From the NCBI RefSeq assembly GCF_000019785.1, contig NC_010524.1, forward strand, positions 4,700,001 to 4,764,000: a stretch of 64,000 bases of DNA, in the 5' to 3' direction. Positions 43,956 to 53,187 of the stretch are shown here, piece by piece; position 1 is the first letter of the stretch; every line of letters starts with the position of its first letter. The position numbers were made by a program, and so were the translations under genes. This DNA is from Leptothrix cholodnii SP-6 (lineage in GTDB: Bacteria > Pseudomonadota > Gammaproteobacteria > Burkholderiales > Burkholderiaceae_C). A model generated the notes under the pieces. The model had not been told where the DNA came from. It saw only the letters and a list, made by a program, of their open reading frames with translations, and ran no database searches.

Positions 43956-44046
43956 GCCGCGCCGCCCGCCAGCGGCGGGTTCACGGGCCCGGCGCGCGTC
44001 GCGTGCGCCGGCCACGGCCCGGAACATTCGCTGGCATCATGAATGA

Positions 44047-44487
44047 ATGAGTTCGTCCTATCTCTGGGTCAAGGCCCTGCACATCGTCTTCATCGCCAGC
44101 TGGTTCGCCGGGCTTTTCTACCTGCCGCGGCTGTTCGTAAACCTGGCGATGGTCGCCAACGACAGCCACGCCGAGCGCGAACGGCTGATCCTGATGGCCC
44201 ACAAGCTGCACCGTTTCGCCACCGGCCTGATGCTGATCGCGCTGGTCAGCGGGCTGTGGCTGTGGCTGGGGGTGGGCATCGGCCGCGGCCCGGGCAACGG
44301 CTGGATGCATGCCAAGCTGGCACTGGTGACGGCGGTGGTGGGCTATCACTTCGTCAACCGGCGGCTGCTGACCGGGTTCGAGCAGATGGCCAACCGCCGC
44401 AGCCACCGCTGGTTCCGGGTCTACAACGAGGTCTCGGTGCTGCTGTTCGCCGCCATCGTGGTGCTGGTGGTCGTCAAGCCGTTCTGA
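44047..44487 (+). CDS. hemJ: HemJ-type protoporphyrinogen oxidase (UPF0093)
   Basis: 146-aa, four-TM membrane protein that oxidises protoporphyrinogen IX to protoporphyrin IX in most proteobacteria lacking HemG/HemY. Family marks: VKALHIVFIASWFAGLFYLP with conserved His, MAHKLHRFATGLM, and WMHAKLALV. It overlaps nothing and is followed 67 bp later by a VanZ-domain gene. Confidence 0.88.
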   Translation: MSSSYLWVKALHIVFIASWFAGLFYLPRLFVNLAMVANDSHAERERLILMAHKLHRFATGLMLIALVSGLWLWLGVGIGRGPGNGWMHAKLALVTAVVGYHFVNRRLLTGFEQMANRRSHRWFRVYNEVSVLLFAAIVVLVVVKPF

Positions 44488-44554
44488 GCCCACCCCGCAT
44501 CCTGACCTGATGCCCCGCAGCAGAACCGGCTGACGCCGCCTCCCCACGCCCCGC

Positions 44555-45691
44555 ATGGCCCGGCCTTTCGATCGCCACCGTTCTTCGGCCTGGCCACTGG
44601 CTGCGGCCTGGATGGCGCTGATCGTCTACGCCAGCCTGCATCCGTTTTCGGGCTGGCACTGGCCCACCGTGACCGACACCGAGGGCTGGCTCGACCTGCT
44701 GTGGCTGCCCACGCCACGCTCGTCGCGCTTCGACCGCTGGGCCAATTTCCTGGCCTATCAGCCGCTCGGCCTGCTGCTGGCGATCGCCTGGATCCGCTCG
44801 GGCCACGGCACCTGGCGGGCCTGCGTGCAGGCGACGCTGGCAGGCCTGCTGCTGTCGCTGCTGATGGAGTGGACGCAGAACCTGCTGCCGATCCGCGTGC
44901 CGTCGCGCCTCGATCTGGCGCTCAACGGCGCCGGCACGCTGCTCGGCGCGCTGCTGGCCGCGGCACTGCAGGGCTTGGGGCTGGTGCGCTACTGGCAGCG
45001 CCTGCGCGACCGCTGGTTCGTGCCGCACGGCAACGCCGGCCTGGCGCTGCTGCTGACCTGGCCGGTGGCGCTGCTGTTTCCGCCGCCCTTGCCGATGGGG
45101 CTCGGCGAGGGCCTGTCGCGCGCCGCGCTGGCCCTCGGCGATGCGCTCGCCGACACGGCGCTCGAAGGCTGGCTGCCGACACCCGCCGCGCAGGGCCAGC
45201 TCGCACCCGGCACCGAGCTGATCGCGATCGTGCTCGGCCTGATGGCGCCGTGCTGGGTGGCCTTCGTGATGTCGCGCCAGGTCGTCAACCGGCTGGTGCT
45301 GCTGGTCGGGGCGATGCTGCTCGGGCTGCTCGCCACCACCTTGTCGACCGCGCTGAACTTCGGCCCCGAGCATGCACTGACCTGGGTCACGCCGGTGCTG
45401 CGGCCGGCACTGGCCGGCGCGGTGCTGCTGAGCGTGGCGCTGGCGTTCCTGCCGCGCCGGGTGGTGGCGGCACTCGGGCTGGTCGGCATCACCAGCCTGA
45501 TCGCGCTGATCTCGCAGGCCGGCACCGACCCGTATTTCGCCTCCAGCCTGCAGGCCTGGGAGCAGGGCCGCTTCATCCGCTTTCACGGGGTGGCGCAATG
45601 GGTCGGCTGGCTGTGGCCGTTCGCGGCGCTGCTGTTCCTGATGCTGCAGGTCGCCGAACGGCCCACCCACGCCGAGGTGGCTCGCCGGTGA
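44555..45691 (+). CDS. VanZ-family membrane protein
   Basis: 378 aa with about nine to ten hydrophobic segments. The N-terminal third has the VanZ pattern: YASLHPFSGW, DRWANFLAYQPLGLLLA, SLLMEWTQNLLPIRVPSRLD. The C-terminal part is further membrane segments without a named domain. VanZ proteins are tied to teicoplanin resistance in enterococci, but most members, as here, have unknown function. Confidence 0.85.
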   Translation: MARPFDRHRSSAWPLAAAWMALIVYASLHPFSGWHWPTVTDTEGWLDLLWLPTPRSSRFDRWANFLAYQPLGLLLAIAWIRSGHGTWRACVQATLAGLLLSLLMEWTQNLLPIRVPSRLDLALNGAGTLLGALLAAALQGLGLVRYWQRLRDRWFVPHGNAGLALLLTWPVALLFPPPLPMGLGEGLSRAALALGDALADTALEGWLPTPAAQGQLAPGTELIAIVLGLMAPCWVAFVMSRQVVNRLVLLVGAMLLGLLATTLSTALNFGPEHALTWVTPVLRPALAGAVLLSVALAFLPRRVVAALGLVGITSLIALISQAGTDPYFASSLQAWEQGRFIRFHGVAQWVGWLWPFAALLFLMLQVAERPTHAEVARR

Positions 45692-45753
45692 CGCCGGGCC
45701 GCCTGAAATGGATCGACACAGGGGCTTTGCACCCCCCTCCTACAATCGAGATC

Positions 45754-46083
45754 ATGAGCAGTTATTACCAGCGTCACATCTTCTTCTGCCTGAATCAGCG
45801 CGACAACGGCCAGTCCAGCTGCGCCGACTTTCCAGCCCAGGCCGCGTTCGATCACTGCAAGAAGCAGGTCAAGGCCGCCGGTCTTGCCGGCCCCGGCCAG
45901 GTGCGTGTCAACAAGGCCGGCTGCCTCGACCGCTGTGCCGGCGGGCCGGTCGCGGTGGTCTACCCCGAGGCGGTCTGGTACAGCTTCGTCGACAACAGCG
46001 ACATCGACGAGATCGTCGAGTCGCACCTGAAGAACGGCCAGGTGGTCGAGCGCCTGGTGCTGCCGGCCGACGTCGGTCGCTGA
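45754..46083 (+). CDS. Thioredoxin-like [2Fe-2S] ferredoxin
   Basis: 109 aa. Cys ligands in FFCLNQRDNGQSSC and NKAGCLDRCAGGP follow the thioredoxin-like ferredoxin spacing (Shethna-type). Cytosolic. Start ATG 45754 (MSSYYQRH). Probably co-transcribed with the alpha/beta hydrolase 9 bp downstream. Electron partner unknown. Confidence 0.88.
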   Translation: MSSYYQRHIFFCLNQRDNGQSSCADFPAQAAFDHCKKQVKAAGLAGPGQVRVNKAGCLDRCAGGPVAVVYPEAVWYSFVDNSDIDEIVESHLKNGQVVERLVLPADVGR

Positions 46084-46092
46084 GCCCGCACG

Positions 46093-46710
46093 ATGAATTC
46101 CAAGACCCAGAAACGCCAGATCGACGGCCCGGTCGGCACGATCGAATGCGCGATCGATCTGCCCGCCGACCGCACCGAACCGCGCGGCGTGGCGGTGGTG
46201 GCGCACCCGCATCCGCTGTTCGGCGGCACGCTCGACAACAAGGTGGTGCAGACGCTCGCGCGCGCGCTGGTGCTGCTGGGCTACGAGACGGTGCGCTTCA
46301 ACTTCCGCGGCGTCGGCGCCACCGCCGGCACGCATGACGAAGGCCGCGGCGAGAGCGACGACATGCTGGCCGTGATCGAGGCCTTCCGCCGCCCCGGCCT
46401 GCCGCTGGTGCTGGGCGGCTTCTCGTTCGGCGGCTACGTCACCACGCTGGCCGCGGCGCGCCTCGCCGGCGAGGCCGCCGCCGAACGCATCGTGCTGATC
46501 GGCCCGTCGACCCAGCGCGCCACGCCCGCGCCGGTGCCGGCCGACACGCTGGTGATCCACGGCGAGACCGACGACGTGGTGCCGCTCGCCTCCACCCTCG
46601 ACTGGGCCCGGCCGCAGCAGCTGCCGGTGATCGTGATGCCCGGCGTCGGGCACTTCTTCCATGGCCAGCTGCCGCAACTGCGCCAGCTCATCGTGCGCAG
46701 CTGGCACTGA
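46093..46710 (+). CDS. Alpha/beta hydrolase, UPF0227/YfhR-like
   Basis: 205 aa serine hydrolase: oxyanion region VVAHPHPLFGGTLDNKVV, nucleophile elbow GGFSFGGYVT, and catalytic His in GVGHFFHGQL. Cytosolic. Close to CocE/DLH-type small esterases found beside such ferredoxins in Burkholderiales. Substrate unknown. Confidence 0.87.
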   Translation: MNSKTQKRQIDGPVGTIECAIDLPADRTEPRGVAVVAHPHPLFGGTLDNKVVQTLARALVLLGYETVRFNFRGVGATAGTHDEGRGESDDMLAVIEAFRRPGLPLVLGGFSFGGYVTTLAAARLAGEAAAERIVLIGPSTQRATPAPVPADTLVIHGETDDVVPLASTLDWARPQQLPVIVMPGVGHFFHGQLPQLRQLIVRSWH

Positions 46711-46862
46711 CTTCGGCCGGGCATGCAACTTCGCGTCGCTGCCCGGCATCCAACAGACCCCGGACGCTCGGCGAACCGACCCCTTCCCGCAGCGCGGCCA
46801 CCGCCGCCGCAGCCCGGTCGGGTGCAGACAACGCCGCGCGTCCCCTTGCAGGAACCCCTTTC

Positions 46863-48032
46863 ATGACCCGATCCCATCCCTTGCCCCGCCTGCTGGCCAC
46901 GCTGGCGCTTGGCCTGAGCCTGAGCCTGAGCTTCGGCGCCCTGGCGCAGACCGCGCCGCCCGAAGTGGCGGCACGCGCCTACCTGCTGCTCGACGTCAGC
47001 GCCAACCAGGTGCTGGCCGAGCGTGACGCCGACGCCACCGTCGAGCCCGCGTCGCTGACCAAGCTGATGACCGCCTACCTGGTGTTCCAGGCGCTGCGCG
47101 ACAAGAAGCTCGCGCTCGAACAGGAGCTGACGGTGTCCGAGCGCGCCTGGCGCACCGGCATGACCGACACCTCGCGCATGTACATCCAGGTCGGCACCAA
47201 GGTGAAGGTCGAGGACCTCATCAAGGGCATGATCGTGCAGAGCGGCAACGACGCCACCGTGCAGCTGGCCGAGGCGGTGGGCGGCACGCTCGAGAACTTC
47301 GTCGTGCTGATGAACCGGCAGGCACAGGCCTTCGGCCTGAAGGTGACGCAGTTCAGGAACCCCGAGGGCCTGCCCGCGCCCGGCCATGTCAGCACCGCGC
47401 GCGAGCTGTCGATCATCGCCAGCCGGCTGCTGGTGGACTTCCCGGCCGAGGCGCGGTACTACACGCTCAAGGAATTCACCTTCAACAAGATCAAGCAGCC
47501 CAACCGCAACCTGCTGCTGTGGCGCGACCCGACGGTCGACGGCCTCAAGACCGGCTACACCGACAACGCCGGCTACTGCCTGATCGCCACCGCCAAGCGC
47601 GACCTGCCGGCCGGCCAGCGCCGGCTGGTCAGCGTGATCCTGGGTGCGTCCTCGAAGGAAAGCCGCGCGACCGAAGCGCAGAAGCTGCTCAACTGGGGCT
47701 ACAGCGCCTGGGACGCGATCAAGCTCTACGACGCGCGGCAGACCATCACCACCGCGCCGGTCTGGAAGGGCGCCAGCGCCACCGCCAAGCTCGGCACGCT
47801 CGTGCCGCTGGTCGTCACGGTGCCACGTGGCGAAGGCAGCCAGCTCAAGACCGAGATCACGCGCACCGACCCGCTGCTGGCGCCGCTGACCGCCGGCCAG
47901 CCGGTCGGCACGCTGAAGGTGGTGTCGGGCAGCCGCGTGCTGACGCAGATGCCGGTCACCGTGACCGAGGACGTGCCGGTCGCCGGCCTGTTCGGCCGCA
48001 TGTGGGACAGCGTGCGCCTGATGGTGCGATGA
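46863..48032 (+). CDS. dacC: D-alanyl-D-alanine carboxypeptidase (PBP5/6 type)
   Basis: Low-molecular-weight penicillin-binding protein trimming peptidoglycan pentapeptides; periplasmic. 389 aa with signal peptide (LLATLALGLSLSLSFGALAQ). SxxK in ASLTKLMTAYLVF, SGN in VQSGNDATVQLAEAVG, KTG in VDGLKTGYTDNAGYC; C-terminal PBP5_C domain and amphipathic end (LFGRMWDSVRLM) for membrane attachment. Heads dacC-dat-ybeD. Confidence 0.94.
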   Translation: MTRSHPLPRLLATLALGLSLSLSFGALAQTAPPEVAARAYLLLDVSANQVLAERDADATVEPASLTKLMTAYLVFQALRDKKLALEQELTVSERAWRTGMTDTSRMYIQVGTKVKVEDLIKGMIVQSGNDATVQLAEAVGGTLENFVVLMNRQAQAFGLKVTQFRNPEGLPAPGHVSTARELSIIASRLLVDFPAEARYYTLKEFTFNKIKQPNRNLLLWRDPTVDGLKTGYTDNAGYCLIATAKRDLPAGQRRLVSVILGASSKESRATEAQKLLNWGYSAWDAIKLYDARQTITTAPVWKGASATAKLGTLVPLVVTVPRGEGSQLKTEITRTDPLLAPLTAGQPVGTLKVVSGSRVLTQMPVTVTEDVPVAGLFGRMWDSVRLMVR

Positions 48033-48122
48033 CGTGCCGCAGCCGCGCTGGATCATGGCGCGCGCCGCGCTGACGCGCTAATCTGCAGTGCTGCCACAGC
48101 CTCACCGGTCTGGAGCCACACC

Positions 48123-49034
48123 ATGCACGCAAACCCGTCAGCCCTCCCCGGTCTGCCCTGCTACCTGAACGGCCAGTGGTTGCCGCTCGAGCAGGCCCAG
48201 GTGCCGGTGCTCGACCGCGGCTTCATGTTCGGCGACGGCGTCTACGAGGTGGTGCCGGTCTACGGCGGGCGGCTGTTCCGCTTCGACGAACACATGGAGC
48301 GGCTCGAGCGCTCGCTGCACGCGGTGCGCATCGCCAACCCGTGCTCGCGCGAGGACTGGCTGGCACTGATGCGCCAGCTGGTCGAGCGGGTCGGCGCGGC
48401 CAGCGGCAGCACCGAGCAGCTGCTCTACCTGCAGATCACGCGTGGCGTGGCGCCACGCGCCCATCCGATGCCGGCCGGCCTCGCGCCGACCGTCCTCATG
48501 ATGAGCCAGCCGCACGCCGCGCCGAGCGCCGAGCTGCGCCACCGCGGCCTGGCCTGCATCAGCCACCATGATTTCCGCTGGGAGCGCGGCGACATCAAGT
48601 CGATCTCGCTGCTCGGCAACGTGATGGCGCGCCAGCTCGCGGTCGATCACGACGCCGACGAGACCATCCTGCTGCGCGACACGCCGCACGGCCCGGTGGT
48701 CAGCGAAGGCTCGTCGAGCAACGTCTGGATCGTGCTCGAGGGCGCGCTGATCGGCGTGCCGCCTTCGGCCCACACGCTGGCGGGCGTGCGCATCGAGCTG
48801 CTGCGCGAGCTGTGCGAGGACGAAGGCATCGCCTGCCACATGCGCCCGATCGCCGAGGCCGAGCTCTACGCCGCCGACGAGATCCTGCTGAGCTCGGCCG
48901 GCCGCGAGGTGCTGCCGGTGACGCGGCTCGACGGCGAATCGGTCGGCCACGGTGCCGGCCGCGGCAAACCCGGCCCGGTCTACGCCCGCCTGCACGAGGC
49001 CTATCAGCGCGCCAAGCAGGAACAGTCGCTCTGA
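48123..49034 (+). CDS. dat: D-amino acid aminotransferase
   Basis: PLP class IV aminotransferase making D-glutamate/D-alanine, 303 aa. Marks: VPVLDRGFMFGDGVYEVVPV near the N-terminus, LLYLQITRGVAPRAH, catalytic Lys in DIKSISLLGNVMARQ, and VSEGSSSNVWIV for the phosphate cup. Downstream of dacC and before ybeD, the usual Burkholderiales order. Confidence 0.92.
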   Translation: MHANPSALPGLPCYLNGQWLPLEQAQVPVLDRGFMFGDGVYEVVPVYGGRLFRFDEHMERLERSLHAVRIANPCSREDWLALMRQLVERVGAASGSTEQLLYLQITRGVAPRAHPMPAGLAPTVLMMSQPHAAPSAELRHRGLACISHHDFRWERGDIKSISLLGNVMARQLAVDHDADETILLRDTPHGPVVSEGSSSNVWIVLEGALIGVPPSAHTLAGVRIELLRELCEDEGIACHMRPIAEAELYAADEILLSSAGREVLPVTRLDGESVGHGAGRGKPGPVYARLHEAYQRAKQEQSL

Positions 49035-49060
49035 ATCCCCTTCCAGCCAGACCCGAACCG

Positions 49061-49336
49061 ATGCAAGACATTCCGCGCGAACAATCGCTGATCGAATACC
49101 CGAGCGCCTTCCCGATCAAGGTGATGGGTGCCCATGTGCCGGGTTTCCTCGAAGCCATCGTCGAGATCGCCCTGCGCTTCGACCCGGCCTTCGCGCCCGA
49201 CAGCGTCGAGCAGCGGCCCAGCAAGGCGGGCAACTACCTGGGCCTGACGATCACCGTCACCGCCACCAGCCGCGACCAGCTCGACGCGCTCTACCGCGAG
49301 CTCAGCGGCCACCCGATGGTCAAGATCGTGCTGTGA
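49061..49336 (+). CDS. UPF0250/DUF493 (YbeD-like) protein
   Basis: 91 aa ACT-like fold. FPIKVMGAHVPGFLEAIVEI and KAGNYLGLTITVTATSRDQL are the family pattern. In relatives ybeD is followed by lipB-lipA, but here the next gene is convergent and unrelated, so the lipoate genes must lie elsewhere if present. Function likely regulatory, unproven. Confidence 0.9.
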   Translation: MQDIPREQSLIEYPSAFPIKVMGAHVPGFLEAIVEIALRFDPAFAPDSVEQRPSKAGNYLGLTITVTATSRDQLDALYRELSGHPMVKIVL

Positions 49337-49357
49337 ATCCGCGGCCGGCGGCCCGGC

Positions 49358-49567
49358 TCACATGTCGAGCAGCCAGGCGATGACGTTCTTGGCGACGAAG
49401 CCGAGCATGCCGAACGACAGCACCAGGAACAGCACGAAAGTGCCGAAGCGCCCGGCCTTCGACTCGCGCGCCAGCTGCGCGATGATGAACAGCATGTAGA
49501 GGATGAACGCCGACACGCCGACCGTGAGGCCGAGCTGGGCAATCTGCTCTTCGGAGTAGCCGAACAT
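49358..49567 (-). CDS. DUF2788 small membrane protein
   Basis: 69 aa, two hydrophobic segments. FGYSEEQIAQLGLTVGVSAF and ESKAGRFGTFVLFLVLSFGM match the DUF2788 family found in beta- and gamma-proteobacteria. Function unknown. Sits alone after ybeD, convergent. Confidence 0.85.
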   Translation of the reverse strand: MFGYSEEQIAQLGLTVGVSAFILYMLFIIAQLARESKAGRFGTFVLFLVLSFGMLGFVAKNVIAWLLDM

Positions 49568-49715
49568 GGGTGGCGCGATTCAGGGCGTGCGTGGCGATCG
49601 GGTCGGAGTGGCTCGCCGACATCGGCCAGGCCGACGGGCGCGCGATCATAAGCGGCGCCGGCCGGCCGTCCTTGACATGCCTCAAGGTCGCCGGACAACC
49701 GGCCCGCCGGCCGTG

Positions 49716-50474
49716 TCAGCGACGCTCGACCGGCATCAGGTCGCGATAGGCATACCAGCTCGCGTGACCGAGCATCGGCACCACCGCCACCAGCCCGAGC
49801 AGCGCGGAACCCAGCCCGAGCAGCGTGAAGCCCATCAGCAGCGCAGCCCAGACCGCCATCGGCAGCGGGTTGTCGAGCACGCTGCGCCAGCTCGCGAGCA
49901 CCGCATCGAGCAGGCTGACCCGCTGGTCGAGCAGCATCGGGATCGCCAGCACGCTGGAGGCGAACACCGGCGCGGCCAGCAGGGCGCCCAGCCCGAGCCA
50001 GGCCTCGAACAGCCACGACGAGCGGTTGGCCACCACCAGCCGCAGGAAATCCACCGGCGTGTTGACGGGGCCGGGCGCGAACAGCGTGATCAGCGCGGCC
50101 GACGTCATCACCCAGCCGGTGCCGGCCAGACCGAGCAGCAGGCCGAACAGCACCAGCCGCCGATCGAGCGAGCGCCAGACCGCCCACACCGTGCCCCAGC
50201 CGGCGGCCTCGCCACGCTCGAGCGCGCGGCTGGTGGCGTAGAGGCCGGTGACCAGCACCGGCGCGACGATCAGGAAACCCGACAGCGCGCCGGCCAGCAC
50301 CCAGAAGCGCTGGTGCGCCAGCGCCAGCAGCAGCCAGCCGAACGCGGCCAGCGCTGCACCGTGGGCGAAACTGACCCCGGGCGTCAGGCGGATGTCGTGC
50401 CAGGCGTGTTCCAGCCAGGACAGGGGCTGCAGCGGGCGCAGGGGACGCAAGGGCATCGAAGCGGTGGCATTCAT
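49716..50474 (-). CDS. DUF2189 membrane protein
   Basis: 252 aa from ATG 50474. Starts with a Pro/Leu-rich stretch (MPLRPLRPLQPLSWL), then six or so TM segments; LEHAWHDIRLTPGVSFAHG and MLGHASWYAYRDLM at the C-terminus are the DUF2189 signatures. Function unknown; integral inner-membrane protein. Confidence 0.85.
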   Translation of the reverse strand: MNATASMPLRPLRPLQPLSWLEHAWHDIRLTPGVSFAHGAALAAFGWLLLALAHQRFWVLAGALSGFLIVAPVLVTGLYATSRALERGEAAGWGTVWAVWRSLDRRLVLFGLLLGLAGTGWVMTSAALITLFAPGPVNTPVDFLRLVVANRSSWLFEAWLGLGALLAAPVFASSVLAIPMLLDQRVSLLDAVLASWRSVLDNPLPMAVWAALLMGFTLLGLGSALLGLVAVVPMLGHASWYAYRDLMPVERR

Positions 50475-50703
50475 GTCGGCACAATCGGGCGCAGGCGGTG
50501 GTGTGGCAATCGGGACAGCTCCAGCAGCGCGTGGGCCATTCGAGGACGCATCGTAGTGCAGCGTCGGTGTCCGGCCCATGCGGGTAGATCAGGAGCGGCT
50601 CGCCGTTCAAGCGCGCAGCACCGGCCGTCGATAAGCGTTCTGACCGGACCATTTTCTGCGACCGGGTCCGTCCCGACCGCCCAACCTGTTGCTGCGAGCG
50701 ATC

Positions 50704-51555
50704 ATGCTGACCCAGCCCTTGACCGACCTGTCCGCCTGGACCGCACATTTCCGCCAGGCACCGATTCCGGTGCTGGAGGCCACGCTCGAGGAACTCGCCC
50801 TGCTGGCGCAGGCCGAGGAGGAGCACGGCAACGTCGATGCGCACCGCGTCAGCGAAGCCGTCGGCGACGACCCGCTGATGACGCTGCGCCTGCTGGTGCA
50901 GGCCGCGCAGCAGCGCCACGCCCGTCAGATCACCGATGCCGAGACCGTCACCGCCGCGGTGATGATGATGGGCATCGCGCCGTTCTTTCGCAGCTGCACC
51001 GAGCTCGCGGCGGTCGAGCCCTTGCTGGCGGCCCATCCGCAGGCCTGGGCCGGACTGCAGCATGTGCTGCGCCGTTCGCACCGGGCGGCGCAGTTCGCGA
51101 TCGGCTTTGCGGTTCACCGCATGGAAGACGATGCCGCGGTGATGCGCCAGGCCGCGCTGCTGCACGACTTTGCCGAAATGCTGCTGTGGTGCCACGCGCC
51201 GGCGCTTGCCGCCGAGATCGCCGCCCGCCAGCGCGCCGACCCCGCGCTGCGCTCGGAGGCGGTGCAACGCGAGGTGCTGAACGTCTCGCTGCTCGAACTC
51301 GAGCAGTCGCTGATGCGGGCTTGGCACCTGCCCGAACTGCTGATCCGCCTCACCGACGACCGCGCCGAAGGCGTCGCGCTGATCTATCCGCAGATGCGCC
51401 TGGTCAAGCTGGCGGTGCAGCTGGCACGCCACACCGAACAGGGCTGGAACAACGCCGCCCTGCCCGACGACCTGAGCGAGATCGCCGACCTGCTCAACCT
51501 CTCGCAGGCGGCGACGAAACGGCTGCTGCACGACATCGACGACATCGACGCCTGA
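50704..51555 (+). CDS. HDOD-domain signalling protein
   Basis: 283 aa. HDOD domain: PIPVLEATLEELALLAQ, SEAVGDDPLMTLRLLVQAA, VMMMGIAPFFRSC, and ALLHDFAEMLLWCHAP where the HD motif of phosphohydrolases is reduced to HDF, as is usual in HDOD proteins, so it probably lacks catalysis. Such proteins integrate signals in two-component or c-di-GMP networks. No GGDEF/EAL partner adjacent. Confidence 0.87.
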   Translation: MLTQPLTDLSAWTAHFRQAPIPVLEATLEELALLAQAEEEHGNVDAHRVSEAVGDDPLMTLRLLVQAAQQRHARQITDAETVTAAVMMMGIAPFFRSCTELAAVEPLLAAHPQAWAGLQHVLRRSHRAAQFAIGFAVHRMEDDAAVMRQAALLHDFAEMLLWCHAPALAAEIAARQRADPALRSEAVQREVLNVSLLELEQSLMRAWHLPELLIRLTDDRAEGVALIYPQMRLVKLAVQLARHTEQGWNNAALPDDLSEIADLLNLSQAATKRLLHDIDDIDA

Positions 51556-51565
51556 ACCCGCCGCG

Positions 51566-52096
51566 TCAGCGCGCCAGCGCGGCCGACTCGAGCCTGCGCA
51601 GGCCGGCGTCGAAATCCGGCCCGACCAGGCGGTCGAGCGCCAGGCCGAACCAGCGCATCACCGGGTTGTGGCCCAGCTGCGAATCGAGCATCCAGACCAC
51701 CCGCGTGCCGGCGCCCGCGGGCTCGAGGCGGAACTCGCCGGTGGCTTGCGTGCCCATGTCCTCGAACACCAGCGTGTAGCCGAGCCGGCGCGGCGCCTCG
51801 GCGCTGTCGAACCGCATCTGGCCGCGGCCCTGGCTGGCGCTGTCCCAGCGCCACTGGGCACCCGCACCGCTGGCGGCACCGTCGTAGGTGAGGGTCATGG
51901 CCGGATCCTTGGCATACCAGGGCGACCAGGCAGTCCAGCGCCGCGGCTCGGCGATCAGCGGCCAGATGCGCTCGGGCGGCGCGGCGATTTCGCGGCTGCG
52001 TTCGACCAGCCGGCGTTCAGGCAACAGAAAAGCCGCCGCGGCCAGGACGACCAGCAGCAGCAGCAGTGCCTTGATGACGTTGAAGATCCAGCGCAT
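51566..52096 (-). CDS. SRPBCC-family (polyketide cyclase/dehydrase-like) protein
   Basis: 176 aa with an N-terminal signal-anchor (IFNVIKALLLLLVVLAAAAF) and the START-like fold: VERSREIAAPPERIWPLIAE, WTAWSPWYAKDPAM, GTRVVWMLDSQLG. Likely binds a hydrophobic ligand at the membrane; function unknown. Confidence 0.87.
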   Translation of the reverse strand: MRWIFNVIKALLLLLVVLAAAAFLLPERRLVERSREIAAPPERIWPLIAEPRRWTAWSPWYAKDPAMTLTYDGAASGAGAQWRWDSASQGRGQMRFDSAEAPRRLGYTLVFEDMGTQATGEFRLEPAGAGTRVVWMLDSQLGHNPVMRWFGLALDRLVGPDFDAGLRRLESAALAR

Positions 52097-52165
52097 CAGT
52101 CCACCCCCCCGCAGAAAGCAGGTGCCGAAAAGTGCTCCCCGCCGGACTGTGGTGGATCAAGCCCG

Positions 52166-53149
52166 TCACGGCAATGTGGACTTCCCTGTGCGCGGCGGCT
52201 CGAGCAGGTCGAGCGCGAGCTGGCAGCCGCGCCGATCATGGGCCAGCTCGAGATGCGCCAGCCCGGCCAGGTGCACCGATCGCGCCCCCGGCAGCAGCGC
52301 CAGCGCGGGCGGGAAGACGACGTTGTCGCAATGGCTGTGCACGCAGGTGAAGCGGCTGCGCCAGCCGGGCGCCTCGCTGGCCAGCAGCTGCTGCAGCCAG
52401 GTGGAGCCCGCCGCCATCTGCCGCACATTGAGCGGCCCGCCCCCGCGCGCCAGCCAGGTGCCCTGATGCGGCGTGCCGAGCGTGACGACGTGGGGCATGT
52501 CGATGCGCACCAGGCCCGCGGTGCCGGCGTCGCCCGAATCGCCCGCCCGCGCCAGGCGCTGCAGACGCCAGCGCCACCAGGCCCGGATCACCAGCCCGCC
52601 CATGCTGTGGCCGACCAGCAGCGGCGTGCGGCCGGTGCCTTGCACCAGGCGCGCGACCGCCTGCTCGACCTGCGGCGCGTAGCTGTCGATGTCGGCCCAG
52701 GCCGGCGCCAGGTTCACGCTCACGTGCGGCACCCCGCGCTCGAGCAGCCAGCCGTGCCAGTTCTGCCAGATCGCCCGGTTGCACAGATAACCGTGCACCA
52801 GCACGACACCCTGCAGACCCGGCGCATCGGGTTGATCGGGCCAGGCGCGGCTGCGCCAGGGCTGGCGCCAGGCGAACACCTGCGCCGCCAGCCACGATTC
52901 GCGCAAGGCGGCGGCCACCAGCGCCCGCGCCGACGGGCGCGGCGCCGGGTCGTTGCCGTGCACCCGCGCGACCAGGGCCACCTCGACCAGGAAAACCGCC
53001 GGCTGCAGCAGCAGCGCCCACGCCGGCAGCAAGGCCAGCCAGCCATCGGGCTCGACCGACGGCGACAGCCAGCCGGCAAACCAGGCCAGCCACGCCAGGC
53101 TGGCCAGCAGCGAGCCGACGCTGATCGCCCGCTGCCAGGTCACCGGCAT
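52166..53149 (-). CDS. Alpha/beta-fold esterase/lipase, membrane-anchored
   Basis: 327 aa. N-terminal hydrophobic segments (GSLLASLAWLAWFAGWL; LLPAWALLLQPAVFLVEVAL) anchor a lipase-like domain: VVLVHGYLCNRAIWQNW, nucleophile elbow LVGHSMGGLVIRAWW, THVVTL-like GTPHQGTW, Asp/His region CDNVVFPPA and LAGLAHLEL. Start ATG 53149. Substrate not inferable. Confidence 0.87.
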   Translation of the reverse strand: MPVTWQRAISVGSLLASLAWLAWFAGWLSPSVEPDGWLALLPAWALLLQPAVFLVEVALVARVHGNDPAPRPSARALVAAALRESWLAAQVFAWRQPWRSRAWPDQPDAPGLQGVVLVHGYLCNRAIWQNWHGWLLERGVPHVSVNLAPAWADIDSYAPQVEQAVARLVQGTGRTPLLVGHSMGGLVIRAWWRWRLQRLARAGDSGDAGTAGLVRIDMPHVVTLGTPHQGTWLARGGGPLNVRQMAAGSTWLQQLLASEAPGWRSRFTCVHSHCDNVVFPPALALLPGARSVHLAGLAHLELAHDRRGCQLALDLLEPPRTGKSTLP

Positions 53150-53187
53150 TGCCGCAGCCCGCCCGATCCCGTCGGCATCGACGGCGG

